DNA from: Cytophagales bacterium
GTDB taxonomy: Bacteria; Bacteroidota; Bacteroidia; Cytophagales; Cyclobacteriaceae
Assembly (NCBI GenBank): GCA_033344775.1
Contig: JAWPMT010000005.1
Location: 558,001 to 622,000 of the forward strand
Reading direction: 5' to 3'
DNA: 64,000 nucleotides
The notes beneath the pieces were generated by a model that was not told where the DNA came from, searched no databases, and saw only the letters and a list, made by a program, of their open reading frames with translations. This document shows, one piece after another, positions 33,045 through 43,232 of the stretch (position 1 is the first letter of the stretch; each line of letters begins with the position of its first letter). The position numbers and the translations under genes are program-made.

Positions 33045-35415
33045 GTCGTGCTGCTCCGAAGGAACGGGTACCCATGGTAATCGCCGATACGATAATGGTA
33101 ATGACAAAGGCACTGAGAATAATTTCCCAACCCAGCGATATGCGGTATTCAAACCCTTCCAACCACTGACTCATGAGGAAATAAGTCACCGAACCGGAGA
33201 CTATAAATGCGATGATCAAAAGCCAGGTCACTTCTTTGGCGAAAATGGACAGGATTTGCTGTAGGGTTGCTCCTAATACCTTTCGAATGCCTACTTCCTT
33301 GCGTTTGGCATTGGCCATGTAATCCGTTAACCCATAAAGTCCCAAAATGCTGATCACCAGTGCAATCAGAACAAAGAACGAGATCCCTTTGGCCATCACC
33401 TCTTCAAATTGATAACGACTGGCGATTTCCTGATCGAAGAAATTGTACTCGATGAGCAATTCAGGATACACTTCGTCCCAAATGGTCTCGATACTCGCTA
33501 ACGCAGCTGACGATTCTGCGCTAGAGGAAAGCTTTAGCGCCATCTCATAAAAACCATCCTCTTCATATCGCATCATAACCGGGATGAGCTCATTTTGTAA
33601 TGAAAAAGAATTGAAATCCTTCAACACCCCAACGATACGATACTTACCATCCCAACCGCTGGCATGGAGTTCTTTGCCCAGGGCCTCTGTTGGACTACCC
33701 AATTCCAATTCCTTCAGGGCTTGCTCAGTGACTAGCACATTGTCGGAAGGGTCATTGGAACGAAGATTTCTGCCACTGACTAATTGCAATTCAAATAAGT
33801 CCAGATAGTTTTCATCAATACTCTTGACATTGAATTGCTGATCTTGATCTTTACCAAGTTCGGGGCTAAAATATCGATCAGTATTGTTGGTATTGGCCAT
33901 AGGACTGCCGAGGTGCACAGATACCTGATCAACCTCAGGCAAACTTTCCAGGCGGACCTTTAAACGTTTTTGACGCTCCAGATCAGGTTCGGGAAACAAC
34001 AACTGAATGATCCCGTCTGTCTGGTACCCCATGTCATAATCCCGCATGAATCGCATTTGGGAAAAGATCACAATTGCACCGATGATCAATGAAACTGAAA
34101 ATCCGAACTGTAACCCAACCAGAATTTTCCTGATAGGCAACTTACTTTGCTGGTCGATGTTTGAAACACGGGTTTTGATTGCCACAACTGGCGAAAATTT
34201 AGACAGTATCAACGCCGGATAAAGTCCCGAAAGCAGCGTCATTGCGACCAATATTACCGCCGCAAAAGCAATCCACTCCACGGTAGGCATATCTGCCAGA
34301 CTAAGTGTAGAGTTGATCAGTGAGCTGAATAACATCAGGAATTGTTCACCGAGAATGAATCCAAGTCCAAGAGCAATCAGTACGATCAAAAATGTTTCCA
34401 TTAAAAACTGTGCGATCAGGTCAATTCGATACCCTCCCATCACCTTTCGAATGCCTACTTCTTTGGCGCGGTGTATGGCCCTGGCAGTGGTCAGGTTGAT
34501 AAAATTGATACTTCCAATCAGAGCAAGCAAGATGGCCAGGGTGTAAGAAATGATCTTGTAAACCGGTTCAAATGTGACACCACTATAATTACCTACTTTA
34601 CCGGAATGGATGTCGGACAATGCCTGCACTTCCAGCCAAAAACCCTCAACTTGATTATGTTTCTCAAATGCAATGTTTACATCACGCTGCGTCACTCGAG
34701 CATCACTCCCACTGTTTATTTTTAACACACATTGCGTACCGCCATTGAGGCGTCCCCACAACTTGCCTTCTCCATAGTAGGCGTTGACTCCCTCCTGCTT
34801 CTCATAGCCCGCAACCATTTCAAAAGGGAAATCTGTGCTTTTAGGAAAGTCCAGGTAAATACCCTTGACAATCAGGGTATGTTTATTGGCTAGATTGATA
34901 TCGCGCCCAAGTAAAGAGGAATAATCATTCGTTTCAAAAAACTTAAATGCCGTTGACGCAGAAAGATAAACCGCATCAGGATCCGTAATATCCGGAGAGC
35001 CTGCCAACCAGTCAAAAGTCAGAATATCATACATGTCTGGTTGTACAAAAGCAATGCGACGCTGCTTGATCTTCTTCAGCCGACCATCATTGGTAGGAAT
35101 ATTGACCTGATCATTGAGCATGTAGACATTGGAAATGGCTTCTACATTGGTCAAATCTTCGCGCAGACCATCGGCCAAAGGGTGAGGCACCGTGGCAGTC
35201 ATTCCCGACTGATCCCCGATCTGGTAGGAACCTACCAGCCGATAAATCTGATCATAATTGGCCTGATGTGTATCAAAGCGATCCTGGAATCGAATGATAG
35301 AATACAAGGTGACAACACAAGCAATCCCTAATGAAAGTCCAATTACGCCCAGAAAAAAATAGGCTTTATTACGAAGCAGGGACCGGTAAGAAGTGACGAA
35401 AAAGTTTTTGAGCAT
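33013..35415 (-). CDS. FtsX/MacB-type ABC transporter permease
   Basis: The 800-residue protein has a first TM near residue 20, a large periplasmic MacB-like domain, three further TM segments (about 285-425) with 'TARAIHRAKEVGIRKVMGG' typical of FtsX, then a second periplasmic domain and a second FtsX cluster with 'NAKRKEVGIRKVLGATLQQ'. This doubled form is a large paralogous family in Cytophagales. The partner ATPase is not adjacent. It overlaps the PrsW gene tail-to-tail. Confidence 0.88.
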   Translation of the reverse strand: MLKNFFVTSYRSLLRNKAYFFLGVIGLSLGIACVVTLYSIIRFQDRFDTHQANYDQIYRLVGSYQIGDQSGMTATVPHPLADGLREDLTNVEAISNVYMLNDQVNIPTNDGRLKKIKQRRIAFVQPDMYDILTFDWLAGSPDITDPDAVYLSASTAFKFFETNDYSSLLGRDINLANKHTLIVKGIYLDFPKSTDFPFEMVAGYEKQEGVNAYYGEGKLWGRLNGGTQCVLKINSGSDARVTQRDVNIAFEKHNQVEGFWLEVQALSDIHSGKVGNYSGVTFEPVYKIISYTLAILLALIGSINFINLTTARAIHRAKEVGIRKVMGGYRIDLIAQFLMETFLIVLIALGLGFILGEQFLMLFSSLINSTLSLADMPTVEWIAFAAVILVAMTLLSGLYPALILSKFSPVVAIKTRVSNIDQQSKLPIRKILVGLQFGFSVSLIIGAIVIFSQMRFMRDYDMGYQTDGIIQLLFPEPDLERQKRLKVRLESLPEVDQVSVHLGSPMANTNNTDRYFSPELGKDQDQQFNVKSIDENYLDLFELQLVSGRNLRSNDPSDNVLVTEQALKELELGSPTEALGKELHASGWDGKYRIVGVLKDFNSFSLQNELIPVMMRYEEDGFYEMALKLSSSAESSAALASIETIWDEVYPELLIEYNFFDQEIASRYQFEEVMAKGISFFVLIALVISILGLYGLTDYMANAKRKEVGIRKVLGATLQQILSIFAKEVTWLLIIAFIVSGSVTYFLMSQWLEGFEYRISLGWEIILSAFVITIIVSAITMGTRSFGAARLNPVDVLKDE

Positions 35416-35504
35416 GACCTAAAAATAATTTAACCTGATTGCAATATAGTTAATACCATACAAAAACCAGTACCTTTTAATGCAAAGTACCTCCCTACAT
35501 GAAA

Positions 35505-35532
35505 TTGCTTTTCGCGAATTGTTTTAAATTCG
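35505..35532 (+). promoter_or_regulatory. Promoter of the LytS-like kinase gene
   Basis: TTG at 35505-35507, 17 bp, then TAAATTCG at 35525-35532 (7 of 8 to TAnnTTTG), 20 bp before the ATG at 35553. Confidence 0.45.
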
Positions 35533-35552
35533 TTATCGCCTAACGCCAATCA

Positions 35553-37427
35553 ATGAGAAAGCTGCCTATTCTACTTTTTCTATGCTTCTGTTCTCTGGTC
35601 AACGCTGCACAAGCCCCAACAGATAGCCTGCTCCAACTAACCGCTGCCGAATATCCTGCGACCAAAAGAATTCAGGCTTTCAATGAGTTGTATCAGCTAT
35701 ATGCATTGGATTCTCCAAATTATGCATTTCATCTAATGAAAGAGGCCACCGCACTCATTGAGCAAGAAAATGCAGCTGCCGCATCAGCGTTGGTCAACTT
35801 AGGCAAGGCATATTATGACCGTTCTTCGTTGGATTCAGCCATTTTTTATACCAAAAGTGGTCTTGGCATATTTCGCAAATTGAAGGATCAGTTTGGCATT
35901 GCAAAGTCGCTCAATAACCTGGGACTTTATTATGGCGACATCAACGCCCTGGAACAGAGCCAGGAATTCTATAAGGAGGCCCTCCAAATAGCGGAAGAGC
36001 AAAAATTCAACACGTTGGTAACAGACCTTTACAATCGTATCGGTTTTGTTTTTATTCGTCAGGAAAGACTCGAATTGGGACTTCAGTACATCATGAAGCC
36101 TTTCGAAGCCACTAAAGGTGAGGAAACCACCGATCGAGTCAAAGCAATATTCAATGTTGCCAATGTGCTGCAAAGGATGGGGAGGCTCGAGGAGTCCCTG
36201 AGTTATCTTGATACGATGGAGTTTGTCTCCAGAAAAATTGATTTCCAATTTGGGGTGGCCAAATCCCTTGGAATGCGAGGATATACGCTCATGGATATGG
36301 GTCGATTTGCCAAAGCCATAACTGCCGTCGAAGAAGCAATCAGGCTGTTTGATCAATTTGGAATTCAAAATGAATTATTACAGGCAAAGTTGGCAAAAGC
36401 AAGGATTTTGCAGGAACAGAAGAAGTATCAGGAGATGGAAGGAGTGCTCAACGAAATTGAAAAAGATATTTCAACTATAGAAAACTTCCAGGTGCTGACA
36501 GAGATCTACGATGCCAGGTACGTATGCATGAAAAACCTGGGTAAATATGACCTTGCACTACAAGCCTTAGAAAAACGATCACATGCCAGAGATAGCTTAT
36601 ACCTGACCAATGCAACGGCACAGATTGAAGAAATAACCACCAAGTATGAGGTGGATCGCAAAGATCAGGAAATTCAAAACCTGACACAGCAAGGCAAAAT
36701 TCAACAACTGGAAATCCGCCAAAGAACCATTCTTCTGATCGGTATCGCCTTGTTGTTGATTGCCCTGACCATTGCAGGAATTCTTTGGAACCGTCAGAAA
36801 ACCATCAATCACCGACAAGCAGTCTCCGCGATGGAACAAAAGCTGCTAAGGCTACAAATGAATCCCCATTTCATTTTCAATGCATTAGGCTCAATTCAGC
36901 AATTTATGCACAACAATGATCCTCAAAAAGCGGGTTTGTATTTGGCTAAATTCTCGAAACTCATGCGATCAACGCTGGAATATTCCAGGAAAGAATGGAT
37001 CACTTTAGACGAGGAAATCACGTTATTAGATGCGTATATAGAGATCCAGCGGTTGTGCACACAGCAATCTTTCGAGGCACATATCATTGTGAATGAGGAG
37101 CTGGATCAGGAGATGATCAAAGTTCCACCCATGTTTGCACAACCTTTTGTAGAAAATGTATTTGAACATGCCAATCTGGATGAATCCGGGAAACTAGAAA
37201 TCCGTTTTGAAATAGCTGCAGGTAAAATTCACCTGTCTATTTGTGACAATGGAAAAGGTATTAGTCACTCCTCCGAACAGCAACATGAATCTTTGGCCAC
37301 CACCATTACACAGGAACGTTTGGCCTTATTGAGTAAGAAATTCAGTGAAAAGTTCGAGATCTCCATTGGACAGTGGATGGACCGTGAGTCAGGCACAAGA
37401 GTTGACTTATCCCTGCCCTATCATTAA
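35553..37427 (+). CDS. TPR sensor histidine kinase (LytS/YehU type)
   Basis: The 624-residue protein has a signal peptide, TPR repeats to about residue 390 ('AKSLNNLGLYYGDIN' and similar), one TM helix ('TILLIGIALLLIALTIAGIL'), a short coiled coil, and a His_kinase domain whose phosphoacceptor His is in 'LQMNPHFIFNALGSIQ'; N- and G-box-like parts are 'VENVFEHANLDE' and 'DNGKGISHS'. Likely partner is the LytTR regulator at 38924-39649, on the other strand beyond the LamG lipoprotein gene. Confidence 0.88.
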   Translation: MRKLPILLFLCFCSLVNAAQAPTDSLLQLTAAEYPATKRIQAFNELYQLYALDSPNYAFHLMKEATALIEQENAAAASALVNLGKAYYDRSSLDSAIFYTKSGLGIFRKLKDQFGIAKSLNNLGLYYGDINALEQSQEFYKEALQIAEEQKFNTLVTDLYNRIGFVFIRQERLELGLQYIMKPFEATKGEETTDRVKAIFNVANVLQRMGRLEESLSYLDTMEFVSRKIDFQFGVAKSLGMRGYTLMDMGRFAKAITAVEEAIRLFDQFGIQNELLQAKLAKARILQEQKKYQEMEGVLNEIEKDISTIENFQVLTEIYDARYVCMKNLGKYDLALQALEKRSHARDSLYLTNATAQIEEITTKYEVDRKDQEIQNLTQQGKIQQLEIRQRTILLIGIALLLIALTIAGILWNRQKTINHRQAVSAMEQKLLRLQMNPHFIFNALGSIQQFMHNNDPQKAGLYLAKFSKLMRSTLEYSRKEWITLDEEITLLDAYIEIQRLCTQQSFEAHIIVNEELDQEMIKVPPMFAQPFVENVFEHANLDESGKLEIRFEIAAGKIHLSICDNGKGISHSSEQQHESLATTITQERLALLSKKFSEKFEISIGQWMDRESGTRVDLSLPYH

Positions 37428-37454
37428 AAAAGCGACCTGAAATAGATCGCTTTT
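37428..37454. terminator. Bidirectional terminator between convergent genes
   Basis: AAAAGCGA and TCGCTTTT form an 8-bp stem with an 11-nt loop. Read on the minus strand it ends in TTTTTT, so it serves the LamG gene best and the kinase gene also. Confidence 0.7.
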
Positions 37455-37486
37455 CACCCAACAGTCTCAATCAAGAATCACTGCAC

Positions 37487-38812
37487 TCATTCGGCGGCGG
37501 GATTTTCTGCATGATAGAGCACTTCAACTTCGGAAGGATTGAGTACTCGTTCAAATAAGGTGACATCATCGATGCTTCCTTCAAAAGGGAAGGTACCATT
37601 TGGTGAGGAAGTCCATGATCCATTGGTGTGTGCATTTCCTATTTGGTTGAAGACCATCGCAGAAAGCACTCTCATCGCCCGACCTGTCCCTGTCAATACA
37701 TTATCGATGTAAATTTTCTGTTCTGTCCCATCTGCTGTAATTACCACATGGTGCCACTGATTGTCGTTCATTTGTAATTCACTTTCATTCATATTCACCA
37801 CAGATCCCGTCCAGAAAGTAGCAGCCAGGGTTTCATCTTGTCGCACATAGAGCACGGGTACCCACTGACTTGCACTGCCTCCCAGCACTTCACTTTGATG
37901 TCCGATCAACGCACCGCCTGTGCTTGTCTTAAACCACAAGGAAACAGTAATTGCCTCCTTGAGCAGCAATCCGTTTGGCAGATCAACTCGACTGGCAGTT
38001 CCATCGAATGAAAGGGCCTGATCGTCATTACCAAATCGATCTGTTGCCGCGCTGGTTTCCACTAATGTTCCGTGACTTTCATTATCACTTCCATCATTAG
38101 CAGTCATATCATTAAATAAGTAATTAGCAATCATGTTGGAAGTCATGTCCACCGTGTGTGCATAGGCGATGACAGTAATTGTGAATTCAGTTTGGTCGCT
38201 GGCAGAGCCAAAAGTTCGGGTAGCCGTTAATGTAACCGACTGATCTCCTGTGTCTACTGAAGGGCGAGTCACGTCGCCATCATCGGCCAAAACATTGGCA
38301 TTCGAGGTGGTCCAGGAAACTTGCACATCATTTGAAAGTGCAGTAGGCAGGCCCAGATCCCGCTTGACAGTGGCCGCATCTTCCCCATTGAAGAAGGTGA
38401 TCACGAGCTCCTTGGCGGTTGCATCTAATATATCCTGATCAGATGGACTTTCTTCCAGCACAGTGACGGTAAATGTTTTCGTATCGGATGCTTCCTCCCT
38501 GGTAAGCGTAGCAGTCAGCGTTACTGTCGCATTACCTTCACCAAAGGCCGGTTGGGTCACCGTCCCGGCAGCAGAAATGATGGCAGTATTGTTACTTTCC
38601 CAGGTCACGGTTACTCCATCAACTGAAGAGGTTAAGCTCAGGTTAGTAGTCACTCCGGAAGCCGTTTCTCCAGATGCAAATCCAATCTCCAGGTTTGATT
38701 TGGCGGCAGCAACAATTTCGGCAGCCGATGGTCCCGCAGGCAAATCTTCTTCAGAACAGGCAATCATGACACCTAGTATCATGAGAGATAATAATAATCG
38801 AAATGTTTTCAT
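37487..38812 (-). CDS. Lipoprotein with two Ig-like domains and a LamG domain
   Basis: The 441-residue protein starts at ATG 38812, giving a lipobox ('MILGVMIACSEED'). Two repeated bacterial Ig-like domains follow, each built as 'VTVTWESNNTAIISAAGTVT' / 'VQVSWTTSNANVLADDGDVT' and 'ATVTLTATLTREEAS'. From ~225 to the end is a LamG/concanavalin-like domain ('YLFNDMTANDGSDNESHG', 'SLSFDGTASRVDLPNGLLL' type strands, 'WHHVVITADGTEQKIYIDN', 'FEGSIDDVTLFERVLNPSE'). It likely binds glycans at the cell surface. It lies between the kinase gene (35553) and the regulator gene (38924). Confidence 0.85.
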   Translation of the reverse strand: MKTFRLLLSLMILGVMIACSEEDLPAGPSAAEIVAAAKSNLEIGFASGETASGVTTNLSLTSSVDGVTVTWESNNTAIISAAGTVTQPAFGEGNATVTLTATLTREEASDTKTFTVTVLEESPSDQDILDATAKELVITFFNGEDAATVKRDLGLPTALSNDVQVSWTTSNANVLADDGDVTRPSVDTGDQSVTLTATRTFGSASDQTEFTITVIAYAHTVDMTSNMIANYLFNDMTANDGSDNESHGTLVETSAATDRFGNDDQALSFDGTASRVDLPNGLLLKEAITVSLWFKTSTGGALIGHQSEVLGGSASQWVPVLYVRQDETLAATFWTGSVVNMNESELQMNDNQWHHVVITADGTEQKIYIDNVLTGTGRAMRVLSAMVFNQIGNAHTNGSWTSSPNGTFPFEGSIDDVTLFERVLNPSEVEVLYHAENPAAE

Positions 38813-38923
38813 GGCGTTGTGATTCAATGCACCAAACCTACAGCCCTGGTTAAGGCCGTATAACCCTCAATTATTATTCGCCAGTATTCATTGATTATTC
38901 GCAAATAGGCTTCGGTATTCACC

Positions 38924-39649
38924 TTACAAATTACGAAGCAGAGCTATCAGTTCATCCTTTCGTCGTAGAGAAACAGGAACCCGGCTTCCGTTTTTCATCA
39001 GAATACTTCCCCCTTCCGATTTCTCATACCTGTCAAAATGGTCCAGGTTCACCAAATGCGATTGGTGGCATCGGAAGAAGTGGAATTCTTCTAATATTTC
39101 ATGATAATACTTCAGCGTTCTGGAAACCAGAATAGATCGGCCATCAGCTAATATGAATTGTGTATAATTCACATCGGATTCACACCGAACAATCTCCGAA
39201 ACCTTGATGAGATAAGTATTTTGTGCATCGGTGAGCACTAGTTTCTTTTCATTGCTTGCTGCATTGTGTGTATAGGCGCCGATTTTGATGTCCTGATCCA
39301 ATCTTTCTCTGGCTTTTCCGATCGATTTTATCAAGTCATCGGGATCAATGGGCTTCAGTACATAATCCAGCGCAGAGAATTTAAATGCCTTGATGGCATA
39401 GGCATCGTGTGCGGTCACAAAAATGGTGGGTGGCTTTTCTAGTAATTGGGCCAATAGATCAAACCCGGTACCATCTTGCATTTCTACGTCCAGAAACAGC
39501 AGATCGGGCCTGGTTTCACTCAGCAGCGCTAACCCCTCTTTCACACCTCCGCCTTCACCTATCACCACAAGATCAGTGGCATAGATCTTCAACAATGATT
39601 TCAGGTTGTCCCTCATGGAGGGGTTATCATCAATAATTATGACGTTCAC
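38924..39649 (-). CDS. LytTR-type response regulator
   Basis: The 241-residue protein starts with GTG at 39649. The N-terminal receiver domain has the acidic pair 'IIIDDNPSM', the phosphoacceptor Asp in 'LLFLDVEMQDG' and Lys in 'LKPIDPDDL'; the C-terminal half is a LytTR DNA-binding domain ('EIVRCESDVNYTQFILADGRSILVS' in two parts, 'FHFFRCHQSHLVNLDHFDR'). It should pair with the LytS-like kinase at 35553-37427. Confidence 0.9.
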   Translation of the reverse strand: MNVIIIDDNPSMRDNLKSLLKIYATDLVVIGEGGGVKEGLALLSETRPDLLFLDVEMQDGTGFDLLAQLLEKPPTIFVTAHDAYAIKAFKFSALDYVLKPIDPDDLIKSIGKARERLDQDIKIGAYTHNAASNEKKLVLTDAQNTYLIKVSEIVRCESDVNYTQFILADGRSILVSRTLKYYHEILEEFHFFRCHQSHLVNLDHFDRYEKSEGGSILMKNGSRVPVSLRRKDELIALLRNL

Positions 39650-39671
39650 GGGCGCGCAGATATCTAATTAT

Positions 39672-39679
39672 CAAAGTTA
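39672..39679 (-). promoter_or_regulatory. Perfect -7 element upstream of the LytTR regulator
   Basis: TAACTTTG on the minus strand matches TAnnTTTG fully and lies 23 bp before the GTG at 39649. No TTG-type -33 element is seen at the right distance. Confidence 0.35.
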
Positions 39680-39758
39680 ATTGATGTAACTTCCTGTGGG
39701 ACTCTCTATTTCTGAAAGATCAGAATACGAAGAGATCAAGATTACTAACATAACTGCT

Positions 39759-41456
39759 ATGAGAAAGTACTTGCAATTAGGATTGATCATCATCGGCTTT
39801 AGCTGTGGCCAACAACCTGTTCAGGAATATACGACTCCTGATGCGATCGATGAACTGATGTCCTACTGTCACGAAACAGGATTGTTCAACGGGACGATCC
39901 TGGTTGCAAAAGGAGAAGAAATAATCTATCGAAATGCTTTTGGTATCGCCAATTACGAAAAAAATGAATTGCTGACTCCTGAAACAGCTTTCTATCTGGC
40001 TTCAGTATCCAAGCAATTCACCACCACCGGAATCATGATCTTAAAAGAAAGGGGATTACTTTCCTACGATGATCCGCTTTCAAGATTTTTCCCGGATTTC
40101 CCAGACTATGGCAAAGCCGTCACCATCCGCCAAATGATGAATCATACTTCAGGTATTCCCGATCACTATGGGCTTGGCGCGTATAAGAAAGACCTAAAAA
40201 ATCAGGATGTCTATACGCTTCTGACGCAACAGGAAAGTCTGAATTTTCCTTCCGGAGACAAGTATTCCTACAGCAATGGTGGTTATGTACTGCTGGCAAT
40301 GATCATTGAGCAAGTTTCTGGTCAGCCCCTGCATGTATTCATGAAGGAGAACATCTTTGACCCACTGGAGATGAACAACACACTGGTGTATGATGAATCA
40401 AAGCCGGAAATCTCTCCCAGGGCCATTGGCTATTTTCCTTCGGGCGACTTGAATGACTATGAGATCCTTACCACCGGAGCCGGGGGAATGTACTCCAATG
40501 TAGATGACCTTCACCAATGGCATTTAGGGCTGTTCACGGAAAAAATAGTCTCTCAAAGCGCATTGATGGATGCATATGCTCCCACCGCCCTCAATGATGG
40601 TGAAATATCCAATTATGGATTAGGTTGGGGCGTGGATGTAGAAGAGAATTCCGTACAGCATTCGGGTGGGCTTAATGGTTTCCGGACGTTTATCAAGCGA
40701 TTTCTGGATACCCAGGAAGTTTACATTATGCTCACCAATCATGGGGACGCCTTCCGACTTGATGAAATTTCAACGGCACTGGACAACATTTTAAAGGGAA
40801 AACCCTACACGCTGCCCAAAGGACCACTGTCCTATCACCTCAAAAAGCTATTCGCAACCTTCACGGTTGACGAGGCCATTTCAAATGCGAGGGCCATGAA
40901 AGATAATGATGATGTTGAAGCAGACGAAAATGGCATCAATGCTTTGGGCTTGCAATATTTGCGAAGCAAAGAATTCCCAAAAGCGATCGCGGTATTGGAA
41001 TTGAATACAGAATTATTCCCTTATTCTTTCAATACGTTTGATAGTTATGGGGAAGCCTTACTCAAAAGCGGGGATACTGTTCGGGGCATTGAGAACTACC
41101 GCCGATCCATCGAACTGAATCCTAACAATGAAATTGGGATCAAAGTATTAATTGGACTTGGACTTTCGCGTGAGGAATTGGTACCTGAAGTTCTGATTGA
41201 CCCAAAAGTTCTTGAAAGCTACACAGGAGATTACGAATTGCGCCAGGATTTCTTTTTGACCGTAATTCATACAAATGAACAAATGTTCATTCAAGCCACA
41301 GACCAGGATCCTATTGAGGTTTTTGCCTACAGTGAAAACCGGTTCTATGCCAAGGTCATCAATGCGCAGGTCGAGTTTAATCAGGATGATAGTGGAAAAA
41401 TCACCAGCCTGACCCTCTTTCAGCGCGGTGAATATGAAGCGCCGAAGGTCAATTAG
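39759..41456 (+). CDS. Class C beta-lactamase-like serine hydrolase lipoprotein with TPRs
   Basis: The 565-residue protein starts at ATG 39759, giving a lipobox ('GLIIIGFSCGQQ'); the upstream in-frame extension to 39696 lacks a signal. The serine hydrolase domain (40-350) has SxxK 'LASVSKQFT', YxN 'YSYSNGGYV' and 'HSGGLNGFR'. TPRs follow ('NALGLQYLRSKEFPKAIAVL', 'GEALLKSGDTVRGIENYRR') and a C-terminal DUF3471-like beta domain ('YTGDYELRQDF'). Members are peptidases or esterases; antibiotic hydrolysis is not implied. Confidence 0.9.
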   Translation: MRKYLQLGLIIIGFSCGQQPVQEYTTPDAIDELMSYCHETGLFNGTILVAKGEEIIYRNAFGIANYEKNELLTPETAFYLASVSKQFTTTGIMILKERGLLSYDDPLSRFFPDFPDYGKAVTIRQMMNHTSGIPDHYGLGAYKKDLKNQDVYTLLTQQESLNFPSGDKYSYSNGGYVLLAMIIEQVSGQPLHVFMKENIFDPLEMNNTLVYDESKPEISPRAIGYFPSGDLNDYEILTTGAGGMYSNVDDLHQWHLGLFTEKIVSQSALMDAYAPTALNDGEISNYGLGWGVDVEENSVQHSGGLNGFRTFIKRFLDTQEVYIMLTNHGDAFRLDEISTALDNILKGKPYTLPKGPLSYHLKKLFATFTVDEAISNARAMKDNDDVEADENGINALGLQYLRSKEFPKAIAVLELNTELFPYSFNTFDSYGEALLKSGDTVRGIENYRRSIELNPNNEIGIKVLIGLGLSREELVPEVLIDPKVLESYTGDYELRQDFFLTVIHTNEQMFIQATDQDPIEVFAYSENRFYAKVINAQVEFNQDDSGKITSLTLFQRGEYEAPKVN

Positions 41457-41459
41457 TAT

Positions 41460-42389
41460 CTACTCCCCATATTGTGCTTCCTGAATATCCCTCCAGGATA
41501 CCAGATGGATATTGCGTTCTTTGATCAGGTCTTTGAATGCCTGGTTTTGTAAAGCTTCCAGGTCTCTTTGCCGCCAAGCCGAGCCAAAGTCAGGGTGATT
41601 GACTGCTACAGCTTGCATTTCTGCATTGTCATAGGCAAAGTGCACGATGATCTCATTCAGTCCGGGCTTCATGTTCCTCAGAATATCCATGTAATACTCG
41701 TTCCAATCTCTTTCGCCGATAGCCGGACTGATCGAGAATAAACGATCCACAAGAATCTGATCCTTCATGATACTGTTCACCAATTGAGGGGCGGCAGATA
41801 TGTGGCCATAAGGAATAAAAACCGGAATCTTATAGCGCTTCCCTACTCGCTGATAAGCTTCGAAAAAAGCGGGTGTTTGGAACAAGGTACCCATATGACT
41901 ATCCAGATGTGTTGGTTTGATCCCAAAAGCCAGGGCGCGTTCCACCTGTGCAATGAGTTCCTTTTCTAATTCTTTCACGGTCGCACTTTGAACCACCTCC
42001 GCAACAGACGGAGGAAAATGTGCTTCCTCGTTGAGCAAGCTGGAGATCTCCGAGGCACTGGATACACCATCCCATTTATATTCATCCCACTCCGCCGTTA
42101 AAGTCAAGTGAAGCCCAAGGTCCATTTCCGGATTTTCTTTAGCGTATGCTGCTGCCTGCGGAAACCAGGGACAAGGCACCATGATACTCGCTGAATTGAT
42201 GGTCCCTTCTTCTAATGCAGCAATGGTGGCTGCATTCACCGAATTGGCCACACCTAGATCATCAGCATGTAAGATCAGAAGGATCGCGTCTTTATCATAG
42301 CCAAGCTTCTCAGCTGTGGTTTGTGTAAACCCAACTTGTATTGACAATATGCAAATGACGATTAAAAAAAGTGTAGAGAGAGGTTTCAT
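41460..42389 (-). CDS. ChbG/YdjC-family carbohydrate deacetylase-like protein
   Basis: The 309-residue protein starts at ATG 42389, which gives a signal peptide (MKPLSTLFLIVICILSIQVGF) and overlaps the DnaJ gene stop by 4 nt (ATGA). The YdjC motifs are present: 'LLILHADDLGVANSVN' (metal Asp), 'GLHLTLTAEWDEYKW' and 'THLDSHMGTLFQTP' (His). Members deacetylate chitooligosaccharides; this one is exported. The neighbouring DnaJ membrane protein is probably unrelated in function. Confidence 0.85.
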   Translation of the reverse strand: MKPLSTLFLIVICILSIQVGFTQTTAEKLGYDKDAILLILHADDLGVANSVNAATIAALEEGTINSASIMVPCPWFPQAAAYAKENPEMDLGLHLTLTAEWDEYKWDGVSSASEISSLLNEEAHFPPSVAEVVQSATVKELEKELIAQVERALAFGIKPTHLDSHMGTLFQTPAFFEAYQRVGKRYKIPVFIPYGHISAAPQLVNSIMKDQILVDRLFSISPAIGERDWNEYYMDILRNMKPGLNEIIVHFAYDNAEMQAVAVNHPDFGSAWRQRDLEALQNQAFKDLIKERNIHLVSWRDIQEAQYGE

Positions 42390-43189
42390 TGGCTGATGAA
42401 AAAAATCAGTTGGACAAAAGTAAGGGGAACCATTAGGATCGCAACGTTCAATCGATAGGGCGGCTTTTTGAAATAGAAGAACAACCCACACATTATCAAC
42501 ATAATAGGAATCAGGTAACCAAAGATGATGTAGACATTGTAGACCTGTTGGTATCGGTTTGTATTGCCATCCTGGGTAATGTAAACTGCCATAGGCTTTC
42601 TAAAAATGGTAGTAGCCTCCACTATCGTACTATCTATTTTTTGAAGGTCTCTCTTGCGAGGCAATTCACCTTTTTCAAACTTCATTTCGAACTCCTCAAA
42701 AATGATGCGATCATAGCGAGGGTTATTGCCCCCACGTTTGTACTCGACTCCCTGTAGTACAGTCATGGTGTTCTGATCATGCTGTTCGTACGGTAACAGA
42801 TAATCAACAGTCAGCAGTACATTCCAAGTCAGGATCAACCATGCTACCGGCCTGAAATATCGTATCAACCTCATGATCAACAACGCTTGCTGCCTTTCTC
42901 GTTCTTGTTCCTTCTCCTTGTTTTTTCGTCGCTGCTCCGCCCGCCAAATCTCTTCTTCAGATGGCTGTTGCGTCTGACTCGACTGAAAATAGTCATCAAG
43001 CTGTGGATCAGGTCGCTCATCAGTCAAGTATTCATAGGCCGCCTTGATCTCCAGGAATTTCTCATGCGCCCCGGCTTCTGAATTCACATCTGGGTGATAT
43101 CGCTTGGATAGCTCTCGATACGCAGACTTGATCTCCTCTTTGGAGGCATTTTCGGTGAGTCTTAGAACCTGAAGATGATGTGAACGCAA
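42386..43189 (-). CDS. DnaJ-domain membrane protein
   Basis: The protein has 267 residues. Residues 1-60 are a J domain ('VLRLTENASKEEIKSAYREL', HPD in 'KRYHPDVN'), followed by a charged stretch, a TM helix near 115-135, a periplasmic loop and two C-terminal TM helices. The start codon is TTG at 43189; no in-frame ATG or GTG lies between it and the upstream stop. Such J proteins anchor Hsp70 to a membrane site; the partner is unknown. Coupled to the downstream YdjC gene. Confidence 0.75.
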   Translation of the reverse strand: MRSHHLQVLRLTENASKEEIKSAYRELSKRYHPDVNSEAGAHEKFLEIKAAYEYLTDERPDPQLDDYFQSSQTQQPSEEEIWRAEQRRKNKEKEQERERQQALLIMRLIRYFRPVAWLILTWNVLLTVDYLLPYEQHDQNTMTVLQGVEYKRGGNNPRYDRIIFEEFEMKFEKGELPRKRDLQKIDSTIVEATTIFRKPMAVYITQDGNTNRYQQVYNVYIIFGYLIPIMLIMCGLFFYFKKPPYRLNVAILMVPLTFVQLIFFISQ

Positions 43190-43232
43190 TATTGTCTTAT
43201 TGAATGAATGGGAAAGTTAGTAAAATGAGAAA

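Noticed and set aside
39696-39758. Extended N-terminus of the beta-lactamase-like protein
   Set aside because: It would bury the lipoprotein signal; ATG at 39759 gives a proper lipobox.
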